A DNA stretch of 64,000 bases, from positions 1 through 64,000 of the forward strand of contig JAEYLX010000033.1 of the NCBI GenBank assembly GCA_023407575.1, read 5' to 3'. The translations under genes and the position numbers were made by a program. Positions 15,587 to 24,114 of this stretch are shown here, in pieces (within the stretch, counting starts at the first letter, position 1; each line of letters opens with the position of its first letter). This DNA is from Bacillota bacterium. Lineage in GTDB: Bacteria > Bacillota > Clostridia > Lachnospirales > Lachnospiraceae. The notes under the pieces were generated by a model that worked only from the letters and a program-made list of their open reading frames with translations, made no database searches and had not been told where the DNA came from.

Positions 15587-18500
15587 TTAACCCTGATTTG
15601 TCTTATCAAGATTTTTTACTGCAGTTGCAAGCATTAATTTAATTCGATTGAGCTGATTAACTTCACTAGCACCAGGATCATAGTCAACAGCAACAATATT
15701 TGCTTCTGGGTGCTGTCTTCTAAGTTCCTTGATTACTCCTTTACCTACAATATGATTTGGCAAACATGCAAAGGGCTGTGCACAAACAATATTTTTGACA
15801 TCGGAATGAATTAATTCTAACATTTCACCAGTTAAAAACCAACCTTCACCAGTCTGATTACCAATGGAAACTACAGGATCGGCATAATCAGCAAGTTTTT
15901 TAATAGGAACTGGAGGAGTAAAGCGTTTGCTCTTTGCCAATTCTCTCTTGGCAGGTGCTCTTAACTGCTCAAGTGCCCAGATGGTAAGATTGCCGATGTG
16001 TTTTGTCATTTTCTTTTTACCAAGGTATCTAACTTTAAAGTTATTGTTATAGGCAGAATAGAGGAAGAAATCGAGCAGATCCGGTACAACAGCTTCTGCG
16101 CCTTCCGATTCCAATAATTCTACAAGATAGTTATTGGCAGAGGGGAGGAATTTTACAAGGATTTCTCCAACAATACCTACACGAGGTTTTACTAAGCCTT
16201 CCTGAAGTTCCAAGGTATCAAATTCGTGAATCATCTGTCGTAAGTTTTTCTTATATTCACTCCATTTTCCACCGTTTACAAGACTCTGAATACATTTATC
16301 ACGCCATTTAGCATGAAGTTCATTGGCAGAACCAGGTATCTTCTCATAAGGGCGAGTGCGGTAGAGCACACGCATAAATACGTCGCCATATACAATGGCT
16401 TGCATAGCTCCAATTAATAGTTTAGGAGTTATTTTGAGGCCAGGGTTTTTCTCTAATCCTGAAGCACTTAAAGAGATTACAGGGATTTGAGGCATTCCAG
16501 CCTTTTCAAAGGCCCTGCGGATAAAACCAATGTAATTGGTGGCACGACATCCACCACCGGTTTGAGTAATCATAACTGCCACTTTATTCAAATCATATTT
16601 ACCGGATAATAAAGCATCCATAATCTGCCCAACTACCATTAAGGAAGGGAAGCAGGCATCATTATTTACATATTTTAAACCAACATCGACTGCTTTACGA
16701 TTATCATTTGGCAGTACCACCACGTTGTAACCACCAGCTTTAAGCGCTGGTTCCAGCAAGTCAAAGTGGATGGGTGACATTTGTGGAGCAAGAATGGTGT
16801 AATTTTCTTTCATTTCTTCCGTAAATATTACTCTGTGATGAGCCGAAGAGGAGAGCTGGCATTCTACATGTTTATTTTCACGGTCTCTAATTGCGGACAA
16901 GAGAGAACGAATACGAATTCGTGCCGCACCAAGGTTATTTACTTCGTCAATCTTTAATACAGTATATATTTTACCTGACTTTGTAAGAATATCATTTACT
17001 TGGTCAGTAGTTACGGCATCAAGGCCACATCCAAAGGAATTTAACTGTATCAGTTCTAGGTTCGGCTGTGTCCGAACATAGGAGGCAGCAGCATAGAGCC
17101 TGGAATGATACATCCACTGATCAATAACTATGGTAGGACGGTCTACTTCACCTAAATGGGAGATAGCATCCTCGGTTAAAACAGCGGCACCGTAAGTATT
17201 AATCAGTTCTGGTATTCCATGATGAATTTCAGGGTCAACATGGTAGGGACGGCCTGCAAGTACAATTCCTTTTCTTCCGCTTGCTTTTAAATATGTGATG
17301 GTCTCTTCACCCTTTTTACGCATATCTTCTCTAGCCTTTTCAAGTTCCGTCCAGCCAGCAGAGCAGGCATCTTTTACCTCATTAATGGTTGAATTATTCT
17401 TAGCAAATAATTCGATTAGTCGGGTTTCCAATATTTCTTCACTTTCAAAGGAAAGGAAGGGATTATCAAAGACAATGGAGGTGTCACGTAATTCCTCCAT
17501 ATTGTTCTTAATATTTTCAGGATAGGAGGTAACAATAGGGCAATTATAATGGTTATTTGTTCCACAAACTTCCTTGCGTTCAAATGGTATGCTAGGATAG
17601 AATATGTACTTAATATCCTGATTAATCAGCCATTTGATATGTCCATGCACTAGTTTTGCGGGATAGCATTCTGATTCACTAGGGATGGAATCAATTCCCA
17701 GCTCATAAATCTTACGACTTGAGACAGGGGATAGAACAACTCTGTATCCTAATTTCGTAAAAAACGTATGCCAGAAAGGATAGTTTTCATAAATATTTAG
17801 TACTCTTGGAATACCTACTGTACCATTCTTCGCCTGCTCCTCAGATAAGGAAGGATAATCAAAGTAACGCTGCAACTTATAATCAAAGAGATTAGGAATG
17901 TTATCAACATTCTTTTCTTTACCCAGACCTCTTTCACAACGGTTTCCAGAGATAAACTGTCGGCCACCAGTAAATTTATTGACTGTCAATACGCAGTTGT
18001 TGGTACAACGCTTACATCTTGCAAGAGTGGTATCAAAAGTTAGCTCATTGATTTGGTCAATGGTTAACATGGTTGTTTCTTCGCTATCATAATGCGCCCT
18101 TGCTATGAGAGCAGCCCCAAAGGCACCCATGATACCGGCAATATCAGGTCTTACAGCAGTACAGCCTGAAACTGTTTCAAAGCTTCGGAGGACCGCATCA
18201 TTGTAGAACGTACCTCCCTGCACTACCATTTTCGTACCAAGATCTTTCGGATTAGTAACCTTAATAACTTTATACAAAGCATTTTTAATAACCGAATAAG
18301 CTAAACCTGCGGAAATATCTGCAACAGTAGCTCCTTCTTTCTGCGCCTGTTTTACCTTAGAGTTCATAAATACAGTACAACGCGTTCCAAGATCAATGGG
18401 GTTCTTCGCATATAAAGCAACTTTTGCAAATTCTGGAACTTCATAGTTGAGTGACTTTGCAAAGGTTTCAATAAAGGAACCACAACCAGAGGAACAAGCT

Positions 18501-19825
18501 TCATTTAACAATACATTGTCTACTGTTTTATTTTTTATTTTGATACATTTCATATCCTGACCACCGATGTCCAGGATACAGTCTACTTCTGGTTCAAAGA
18601 AGGCAGCAGCATGATAGTGAGCTACTGTTTCAACTTCTCCCTCATCCAGCATTAGTGCAGCTTTAATTAATGCTTCACCATAGCCAGTGGAGCAGGAACG
18701 TACAATTTTAGCCTTCGCAGGTAAGAGCTCGTAGATTTCTTTGATAGAACGTAATGTTGTCTTAAGCGGACTGCCATTGTTATTACTATAGAAGGAATAG
18801 AGCAAAGAACCATCCTCACCTACTAATGCAACCTTTGTAGTAGTGGAACCAGCATCAATTCCTAAATAACAATTTCCCTCGTATTCTTTTAATTCACCTT
18901 TTTTAACTGTATGTACGGAATGTCTTTCGCGAAAAGCTTCATATTCTTCTTCATTTTCAAATAATGGCTGAAGGCGATTGACCTCGAAGTTCATTTTAAT
19001 GCCCTGTGATAATAATTGATACAGGGACTCCAATTCTTTTGTAGAGTCAGCTTTCGCATTCATTGCAGCTCCTAAGGCTGCAAATAGATGGGAATGGTCC
19101 GGTGCAATAATTTGATCTTCGGAAAGTGATAGAGTACGAATAAATGCATTTCTAAGTTCACTTAAAAAGTGTAAGGGACCTCCAAGAAATGCCACATTTC
19201 CTCGAATTGGTTTTCCACAGGCAAGACCACTTATGGTCTGATTAACAACAGCCTGGAAGATAGAAGCAGATAAGTCTGGTTTGGTGGCACCTTCGTTAAT
19301 CAGAGGTTGAATATCTGATTTGGCAAAAACACCGCATCTTGCAGCAATTGGATAAATTGCCTTGTAATTCTTAGCATATTCATTTAATCCGGAAGCATCG
19401 GTTTTAAGTAAGCTTGCCATCTGGTCAATAAACGAACCAGTTCCACCAGCACAGATACCGTTCATTCGCTGTTCTATACCGTTTGTAAAATATATGATTT
19501 TGGCATCTTCGCCACCCAATTCAATTGCAACATCGGTTTGTGGTGCAAAATCCTGTAATGAGGTAGACACAGCAACAACCTCTTGAACAAAGAGGATGTC
19601 TAAATGCTTTGAAATAGTTAGTCCGCCAGATCCTGTGATCACTGGAGAGACGGTGATATTTCCTAAGGACTCCTGAGCTTTTCTAATTAAACCAGCCAAA
19701 GTTTCCTGTATATTTGCAAAGTGACGTTCATAGTCAGAGAAAAGTATGGTTCCTCCAGCGTCGATGATCACAATTTTAACTGTCGTTGAACCAATGTCGA
19801 TTCCTAATTTTCCGTTGTTTATCAT
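15587..19825 (-). CDS. giant 2-hydroxyacyl-CoA dehydratase activase-type protein
   Basis: A 1412-residue cytoplasmic protein. It has two BadF/BadG/BcrA-type ASKHA ATPase modules in a row (residues 1 to about 260, opening LGIDIGSTTVK, and about 320 to 580, opening LGIDAGSTTTK). Each keeps the cysteine pair that holds the bridging [4Fe-4S] cluster in HgdC: GICAGGTGSF with ARCGVFAKSD in the first, and EACSSGCGSF with TRCTVFMNSK in the second. A cysteine-rich segment (CKRCTNNC, then NRCERG) and a DUF2229/HgdB-like dehydratase region fill the rest. Members of this family probably couple ATP hydrolysis to low-potential electron transfer; the substrate is unknown. Ribosome binding site GGGAGA. Monocistronic. 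Confidence 0.88.
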   Translation of the reverse strand: MINNGKLGIDIGSTTVKIVIIDAGGTILFSDYERHFANIQETLAGLIRKAQESLGNITVSPVITGSGGLTISKHLDILFVQEVVAVSTSLQDFAPQTDVAIELGGEDAKIIYFTNGIEQRMNGICAGGTGSFIDQMASLLKTDASGLNEYAKNYKAIYPIAARCGVFAKSDIQPLINEGATKPDLSASIFQAVVNQTISGLACGKPIRGNVAFLGGPLHFLSELRNAFIRTLSLSEDQIIAPDHSHLFAALGAAMNAKADSTKELESLYQLLSQGIKMNFEVNRLQPLFENEEEYEAFRERHSVHTVKKGELKEYEGNCYLGIDAGSTTTKVALVGEDGSLLYSFYSNNNGSPLKTTLRSIKEIYELLPAKAKIVRSCSTGYGEALIKAALMLDEGEVETVAHYHAAAFFEPEVDCILDIGGQDMKCIKIKNKTVDNVLLNEACSSGCGSFIETFAKSLNYEVPEFAKVALYAKNPIDLGTRCTVFMNSKVKQAQKEGATVADISAGLAYSVIKNALYKVIKVTNPKDLGTKMVVQGGTFYNDAVLRSFETVSGCTAVRPDIAGIMGAFGAALIARAHYDSEETTMLTIDQINELTFDTTLARCKRCTNNCVLTVNKFTGGRQFISGNRCERGLGKEKNVDNIPNLFDYKLQRYFDYPSLSEEQAKNGTVGIPRVLNIYENYPFWHTFFTKLGYRVVLSPVSSRKIYELGIDSIPSESECYPAKLVHGHIKWLINQDIKYIFYPSIPFERKEVCGTNNHYNCPIVTSYPENIKNNMEELRDTSIVFDNPFLSFESEEILETRLIELFAKNNSTINEVKDACSAGWTELEKAREDMRKKGEETITYLKASGRKGIVLAGRPYHVDPEIHHGIPELINTYGAAVLTEDAISHLGEVDRPTIVIDQWMYHSRLYAAASYVRTQPNLELIQLNSFGCGLDAVTTDQVNDILTKSGKIYTVLKIDEVNNLGAARIRIRSLLSAIRDRENKHVECQLSSSAHHRVIFTEEMKENYTILAPQMSPIHFDLLEPALKAGGYNVVVLPNDNRKAVDVGLKYVNNDACFPSLMVVGQIMDALLSGKYDLNKVAVMITQTGGGCRATNYIGFIRRAFEKAGMPQIPVISLSASGLEKNPGLKITPKLLIGAMQAIVYGDVFMRVLYRTRPYEKIPGSANELHAKWRDKCIQSLVNGGKWSEYKKNLRQMIHEFDTLELQEGLVKPRVGIVGEILVKFLPSANNYLVELLESEGAEAVVPDLLDFFLYSAYNNNFKVRYLGKKKMTKHIGNLTIWALEQLRAPAKRELAKSKRFTPPVPIKKLADYADPVVSIGNQTGEGWFLTGEMLELIHSDVKNIVCAQPFACLPNHIVGKGVIKELRRQHPEANIVAVDYDPGASEVNQLNRIKLMLATAVKNLDKTNQG

Positions 19826-20334
19826 GTATTAATCTCCCTTAATTTCGATTAAAAACCGAAGTGTCTAGAAATTAGATGTAACTGTCTTAATCATTACAAT
19901 TACACGGCATCATCCGATGCATATGCCAATCAAAGGAATAAAATGCATTCATTTTGACGCTGAAACATAGGAATTCAAAAAAAGTTTTTGAATCCTAAAA
20001 TGTTGTGAATAACTTTACTAATTATACGCTACATAAAACGGAACTTCAACAATTTAATTTTATCTGTATTTAAATATGAAGCTTTGGCACAACGAAAAAC
20101 TACCTTTAATAGCTTTAAATTATAGCGTATTGTAATAAAAGCAGACGGACATAGAGATGCACTATGTCCTAAAAAATGCACAGTAACAATTCCTTTTTAT
20201 CTAGTAATAAGTAGCAAAAGATAGAACTTTATTATAATATGTCGATTCTTGCATTTTGGAACCTTTCCCATAAAAATGAATATATTGTATTGGAAACTTA
20301 CCTTACATAGGGACGCAATTGGAAGGAGAAACAT
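19826..20334. other. 509-bp divergent intergenic region
   Basis: AT-rich spacer between the minus-strand activase gene and the plus-strand LysM gene. It holds the activase promoter at 20021-20049, a perfect 8-bp hairpin (GGACATAG/CTATGTCC, 20147-20169) without a T tract, and a TATAAT at 20233-20238 that may be the -10 of the LysM gene but has no good -35. I see no ORF or RNA gene in it. Confidence 0.6.
20021..20049 (-). promoter_or_regulatory. probable sigma-A promoter of the activase gene
   Basis: Read on the minus strand: TTGAAG, 17 nt, TATAAT. Transcription would begin near 20014 and give a leader of roughly 190 nt before the ATG at 19825. Confidence 0.55.
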
Positions 20335-20700
20335 ATGTATTGCATTAGTTATGTCATTCAAAGGGGCGATACTCTATATAGTATCAGCAGAAAATTCCAG
20401 GTGGGAATCAGTGAGATTATGAAAGCCAATCCCCTGGTGGATGTTTATAATCTTACGGTTGATACTATTATATGTGTACCAATTAATACAGAGAACGGTC
20501 GTAGTCACTATAGCGATGTTACTACCTATGAAGTGCAAGCAGGGGATACACTAAAAAGTATTCTTGAGAAAAGTGAAAATGGAATCGCAGATTTTCTCAC
20601 ATTAAATGAATTAAATGAAATTATTTTACAGCCAGGAACATCAGTAAGACTAGCAATGTATGAAGGCATTGATAATAATATAAACGATACAGATCAATAA
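20335..20700 (+). CDS. small protein with two LysM domains
   Basis: A 121-residue protein made almost wholly of two LysM peptidoglycan-binding modules. The first (about residues 4-50) reads YVIQRGDTLYSISRKFQVG with IMKANP; the second (about 63-107) reads YEVQAGDTLKSILEKSENG. The second is more divergent. There is no signal peptide, transmembrane segment or catalytic domain, so it could act inside the cell or the forespore, as SafA- and SpoVID-type LysM proteins do on spore coats, or leave by another route. The ATG has GGAAGGAGAAACAT upstream. It stands alone, with the corA promoter 80 bp downstream. Confidence 0.82.
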   Translation: MYCISYVIQRGDTLYSISRKFQVGISEIMKANPLVDVYNLTVDTIICVPINTENGRSHYSDVTTYEVQAGDTLKSILEKSENGIADFLTLNELNEIILQPGTSVRLAMYEGIDNNINDTDQ

Positions 20701-20782
20701 ATAGTTATTCTTTATTATAATACGAATGAGGTTTGGATTATTTATGTCAACATAATTTGAAGAATAACAGTAAATTTGTTAT

Positions 20783-20811
20783 TTGACAAAGATATAAGAA
20801 AAACATATAAT
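20783..20811 (+). promoter_or_regulatory. perfect sigma-A promoter of the corA leader
   Basis: TTGACA at 20783-20788 and TATAAT at 20806-20811, spaced by exactly 17 nt: full consensus in both hexamers. Predicted start near 20818, about 245 nt before the corA ATG. Confidence 0.88.
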
Positions 20812-20817
20812 AAGTTT

Positions 20818-21062
20818 GAAAAAGAATACAGTTTATGCTGTATTCTTTCGTTAAGTTGTAACCATTTTTTTAATAGATATAAATATGTAAAGGATGTGGT
20901 AAGGATGGAAGCCGGGCCGAGTAGTCAGAAGCAGAACTTAAATAAGAACAGAATAGTGACTGCTATAAGCAGCGATAACAGCAAGGCTTTGCCGGCGGAT
21001 TAATCCACCCTTTTGGTCGTGAATGTTGTTCGTTGCTTATGCGACAGTGGAAAGGAGCATTT
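20818..21062 (+). ncRNA. long structured 5' leader of corA, candidate riboswitch
   Basis: About 245 nt lie between a consensus promoter and the corA start. The leader opens with an 11-bp perfect hairpin (AAAGAATACAG/CTGTATTCTTT, 20821-20848). A second unit is closed by AAGGATGG (20901-20908) with CCACCCTT (21005-21012), one mismatch. Inside it GCCGG (20911-20915) pairs with CCGGC (20992-20996), and AGTAGTCA (20920-20927) with TGACTGCT (20957-20964). The palindrome GGATTAATCC (20997-21006), followed by ACCCTTTT, overlaps the closing strand and could be an alternative weak terminator. It does not match the M-box core. The pairing was found by eye and not folded. Whether it senses magnesium is only a guess from the gene it precedes. 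Confidence 0.5.
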
Positions 21063-21998
21063 ATGATCGATATTTTTAGAACTATAGAAGGCTCACTGCA
21101 GAGGATGACAGAAATTGCAGAGGGTTGTTGGATTGCAATGACAGCACCTTCAGCAACAGAGCTAATGGAGGTTGCAGAACGCACTGGAATTGAGGTGGAT
21201 CATCTAAGAGCCCCATTGGATGAAGAGGAAAGAGCGAGAATTGAAGTTGAAGACAACTATACCTTAATCTTAGTTGACATACCTGCATTAGAAAGAAGAA
21301 ATGATAAGGATCGTTATGTAACAATTCCTCTTGGTATTATTGTTGCAAATGAATATATCATAACTGTTTGCTTGGAGGAAACTCCTGTATTAAAATGTTT
21401 TATTGATGGACGTGTTAGAGATTTTTACACCTTTAAGAAGACAAGGTTTATCCTTCAGATTCTATATAGAAATGCCTCTACCTTTCTTCAGAATCTGCGT
21501 ACCATTGATCGTAAGAGTGAAGAAATTGAGCGAAAGCTGCACATTTCAACACAGAATCGTGAGTTAATTGATTTATTGGAGCTAGAAAAAAGCCTGGTCT
21601 ATTTTACAACCTCCTTACGCTCTAATGAAGTAGTATTTGAAAAAATGCTTAAGCAAGAAAACATTAAGCATTATCCAGAAGATGAAGATTTGCTGGAAGA
21701 TTTGATTATTGAGAATAAACAGGCGATTGAGATGGCGAATATATATAATGGGATTTTGACTGGAATTATGGGGACCTTTGCATCCATTATCTCCAACAAT
21801 CAGAATATTGTTATGAAATTCTTAGCCGCCGTAACCATTGTTTTATCCATACCTACCATGATTGCAAGTTTCTATGGAATGAACTTCGATGTAATCCCGG
21901 GAACAGATAGTCCCATTGGCTTCTATGTCATTGTAAGTACGGCTTTAGTAATTGCATTTATTATAGTTTTAGTGTTTAAGAAGAAAAAAGTATTCTAG
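21063..21998 (+). CDS. corA: CorA-family magnesium/divalent cation transporter
   Basis: A 311-residue CorA-type channel. CorA forms a homopentamer that lets magnesium, and sometimes cobalt or nickel, enter the cell, and is gated by magnesium binding to its cytoplasmic funnel. The long N-terminal alpha/beta and helical domain fills residues 1-245. Two C-terminal helices follow, with the signature loop YGMNFD (GMN) near residue 270 and a basic tail FKKKKVF. The start at 21063 is fixed by AAAGGAG; an upstream TTG frame opening at 21033 is leader sequence. It lies behind a consensus promoter and long structured leader, and 22 bp ahead of the rhomboid-like gene. Confidence 0.92.
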   Translation: MIDIFRTIEGSLQRMTEIAEGCWIAMTAPSATELMEVAERTGIEVDHLRAPLDEEERARIEVEDNYTLILVDIPALERRNDKDRYVTIPLGIIVANEYIITVCLEETPVLKCFIDGRVRDFYTFKKTRFILQILYRNASTFLQNLRTIDRKSEEIERKLHISTQNRELIDLLELEKSLVYFTTSLRSNEVVFEKMLKQENIKHYPEDEDLLEDLIIENKQAIEMANIYNGILTGIMGTFASIISNNQNIVMKFLAAVTIVLSIPTMIASFYGMNFDVIPGTDSPIGFYVIVSTALVIAFIIVLVFKKKKVF

Positions 21999-22020
21999 TT
22001 TTGAAAGGCATAGGTGCTAA

Positions 22021-22893
22021 ATGAACTTACTAAATAAAATGGAACGTAAATTCGGTAGATATGCAATACCTAATCTAATGAGATATATTGTAGCTGTTTT
22101 TGTGTTAGGACTTTTGATAGGCAGCTTTTTCCCATATATTTATGTTGTGTATTTTCCACTTGATTTTTCAATGGTAATGAAGGGACAAGTATGGAGATTG
22201 CTTACCTTTATCATACCAGCGTCCTCTATGAGTGGAATCTTTTTTACTGCATTATCTATTTATATTTATTATTGGATTGGTAATACTGTAGAACAGCATT
22301 GGGGAGCATTTCGAATGAATTTATTCTTTCTTACGGGAATTCTCTTAAATATCATTGCAGCTTTAATTGCGCATCTTATCACTGGAAGTGAAGTTGTTTA
22401 TTATAATACATTAGATTTAATTTGTGGAACCCTGATGTTTGCTTTTGCAGCAATTTATCCAAACACTTCTTTTTATATTTATTTCTTAATACCAATAAAG
22501 GCAAAATACTGGGCATTAATTATAGGTGCAACTTATGTTTATAGAGTGTATGGAATGATAATGAGACAGGAATATTTATCAATTGTTCCGATTGTTGCTA
22601 CCTTTGTTAATCTATTTATATTTATTTTAGCTACTCGTAATAGCCACAGAATTTCGCCCAGTGAGATGCGACGTAAGGCAAATTATCGAAGACAAATGAA
22701 TGATGCAAAAAATCATGGCAATGTAACAGAATTTCGAGGACGTAATGTGATAACCAGACATAAGTGTGCTGTCTGTGGAAGAACAGAGTTAGACGGAGAA
22801 CAATTAGAGTTTAGATTTTGTTCCAAGTGCGAAGGGAATTACGAATATTGCATGGATCATCTTTTTACTCACGAGCATGTGAAAAGTGAATAG
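22021..22893 (+). CDS. rhomboid-like membrane protein without catalytic serine, with zinc-binding tail
   Basis: A 290-residue protein. About six transmembrane helices (residues 20-210) have rhomboid character: GQVWRLLTFIIPAS matches the W-R element of loop L1, and WGAFRMNLFFLTG is similar to active rhomboids. The active-site segment GxSG is, however, NTLDLICGTLMFAF here, with no serine, and no helix-6 histidine is evident, so it is probably a pseudoprotease. The last 45 residues add C-A-V-C, C-S-K-C, C and several histidines (THEH), resembling a zinc finger. It may bind and escort membrane proteins. It lies between corA and the ABC-2 permeases, probably in the same transcript. Confidence 0.75.
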   Translation: MNLLNKMERKFGRYAIPNLMRYIVAVFVLGLLIGSFFPYIYVVYFPLDFSMVMKGQVWRLLTFIIPASSMSGIFFTALSIYIYYWIGNTVEQHWGAFRMNLFFLTGILLNIIAALIAHLITGSEVVYYNTLDLICGTLMFAFAAIYPNTSFYIYFLIPIKAKYWALIIGATYVYRVYGMIMRQEYLSIVPIVATFVNLFIFILATRNSHRISPSEMRRKANYRRQMNDAKNHGNVTEFRGRNVITRHKCAVCGRTELDGEQLEFRFCSKCEGNYEYCMDHLFTHEHVKSE

Positions 22894-22917
22894 ACTATAA
22901 ATCTTTATGGAGCGAAA

Positions 22918-24114
22918 ATGTTTCACACAATAATAAAGGAATTGAAGTCTTTAGATAAAAAAATATGGATTGGATTTTTGACAGTGCTTATTATCTTAAT
23001 AATAGGCACTTCTTATCATATAAAGAACAATGTTGAAAATGAGCAGAAAAATTACTCCGAATTAGTGAAGATAGGTGTAATAAATAAGGACAGCAGTGAT
23101 TATTCGAAGCTACTTTTAAGCTATTTTAATGGCAGTGAAACCTTTACTAGCTTTATTAAAGTAATAACAGGGAAGGAAGAGGAGATTGATCAAGAGTTTG
23201 ATAATGGTAAACTGGATGTAGTTATTGAAATACCTGAAAACTTTGCACAGAATTTAATTCATATAAAACATTCCCCTATCCGTGTTGAGATTAATACCAT
23301 GGACATCACAAAGGCCATACTATTGCAAAATGTTCTTCGTAGTTATGAAAGATATATTTCTGCGGTCGAAGTAAATGCAGTAGGACTTTATGAGCTCATG
23401 GAAGTATATGAGATGGACCCACAGTTAATCAGTGATACGAATACAAAGTTATCGATAGACCTTATTCTGACGGCACTGGGAAAAGAGAAGTTTTTTTCAT
23501 TTCGAGCAATTGGTGCATTTCCTTCTACTTCTTTAGCAAATTACTATATTGCCAGTATATTTATTATGCTAAGTCTCTACTTTGGATTATATGCAGGATA
23601 TGAATTGCGTAGAGAAATGGGACAGGGGACTTTGGTAAGGCTTCGAACCACCAGGCTATCTTTGTATCAATATGTACTTGGTAAAAATATAGCAATGGCT
23701 ATATTACCTGCAATTCTCCTGGGTGTAGCTATAACATTCCTTACTGGAAAACTTTATTTAATTAATTTTGTTTTTTCTATTTGTATTGCCTTGTTCAGTG
23801 TAGCTCTGGCTGTACTTTTGTGTGGAGTATTAAAGACAACGCAGAGCTTTACTCTAACAGGAAATGTCCTAATATTTTTATTAACATTAATAGGCGGAGG
23901 CATCATACCAATACAATTTCTCCCACAGGATATGCTGCTTTTAACAAAATTTACTCCGTACTACTATCTGATGAAAGGCATATTAAATATTAATCACAAT
24001 CACTTCTTTGATTCCTTTTTATGGGCAGCAGGAATTCTTTTAATAGCAATATTCATGTCACACATGGGTATCTATTTTCTTAAGAGAAGGAGTGTGATAC
24101 AGGATGAAGGCTAA
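22918..24114 (+). CDS. ABC-2 type permease (first of a pair)
   Basis: A 398-residue permease of the ABC-2/YhgE-like class. One transmembrane helix near the N-terminus (IGFLTVLIILIIGTSY) is followed by an external domain of about 165 residues, then five helices. The segment YELRREMGQGTLVRLRTTRLS before the core helices is the amphipathic coupling region typical of DrrB/YhfR-type exporters. Such permeases need a separate ATPase, but none is encoded beside it. Its 3' end overlaps the start of the second permease by 11 nt. Ribosome binding site TATGGAGCGAAA. The partner ATPase and the substrate are unknown. Confidence 0.83.
   Translation: MFHTIIKELKSLDKKIWIGFLTVLIILIIGTSYHIKNNVENEQKNYSELVKIGVINKDSSDYSKLLLSYFNGSETFTSFIKVITGKEEEIDQEFDNGKLDVVIEIPENFAQNLIHIKHSPIRVEINTMDITKAILLQNVLRSYERYISAVEVNAVGLYELMEVYEMDPQLISDTNTKLSIDLILTALGKEKFFSFRAIGAFPSTSLANYYIASIFIMLSLYFGLYAGYELRREMGQGTLVRLRTTRLSLYQYVLGKNIAMAILPAILLGVAITFLTGKLYLINFVFSICIALFSVALAVLLCGVLKTTQSFTLTGNVLIFLLTLIGGGIIPIQFLPQDMLLLTKFTPYYYLMKGILNINHNHFFDSFLWAAGILLIAIFMSHMGIYFLKRRSVIQDEG

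Noticed and set aside
20776..21003. 75-codon plus-strand frame in front of corA
   Set aside because: It starts at a TTG without a ribosome binding site and overlaps the promoter and structured leader; the translation is not protein-like.
20818..21062. M-box, yybP-ykoY, fluoride, c-di-GMP or c-di-AMP riboswitch as explanation of the corA leader
   Set aside because: I looked for the conserved core sequences of these classes as I remember them and found none. A covariance-model search is needed to be sure.
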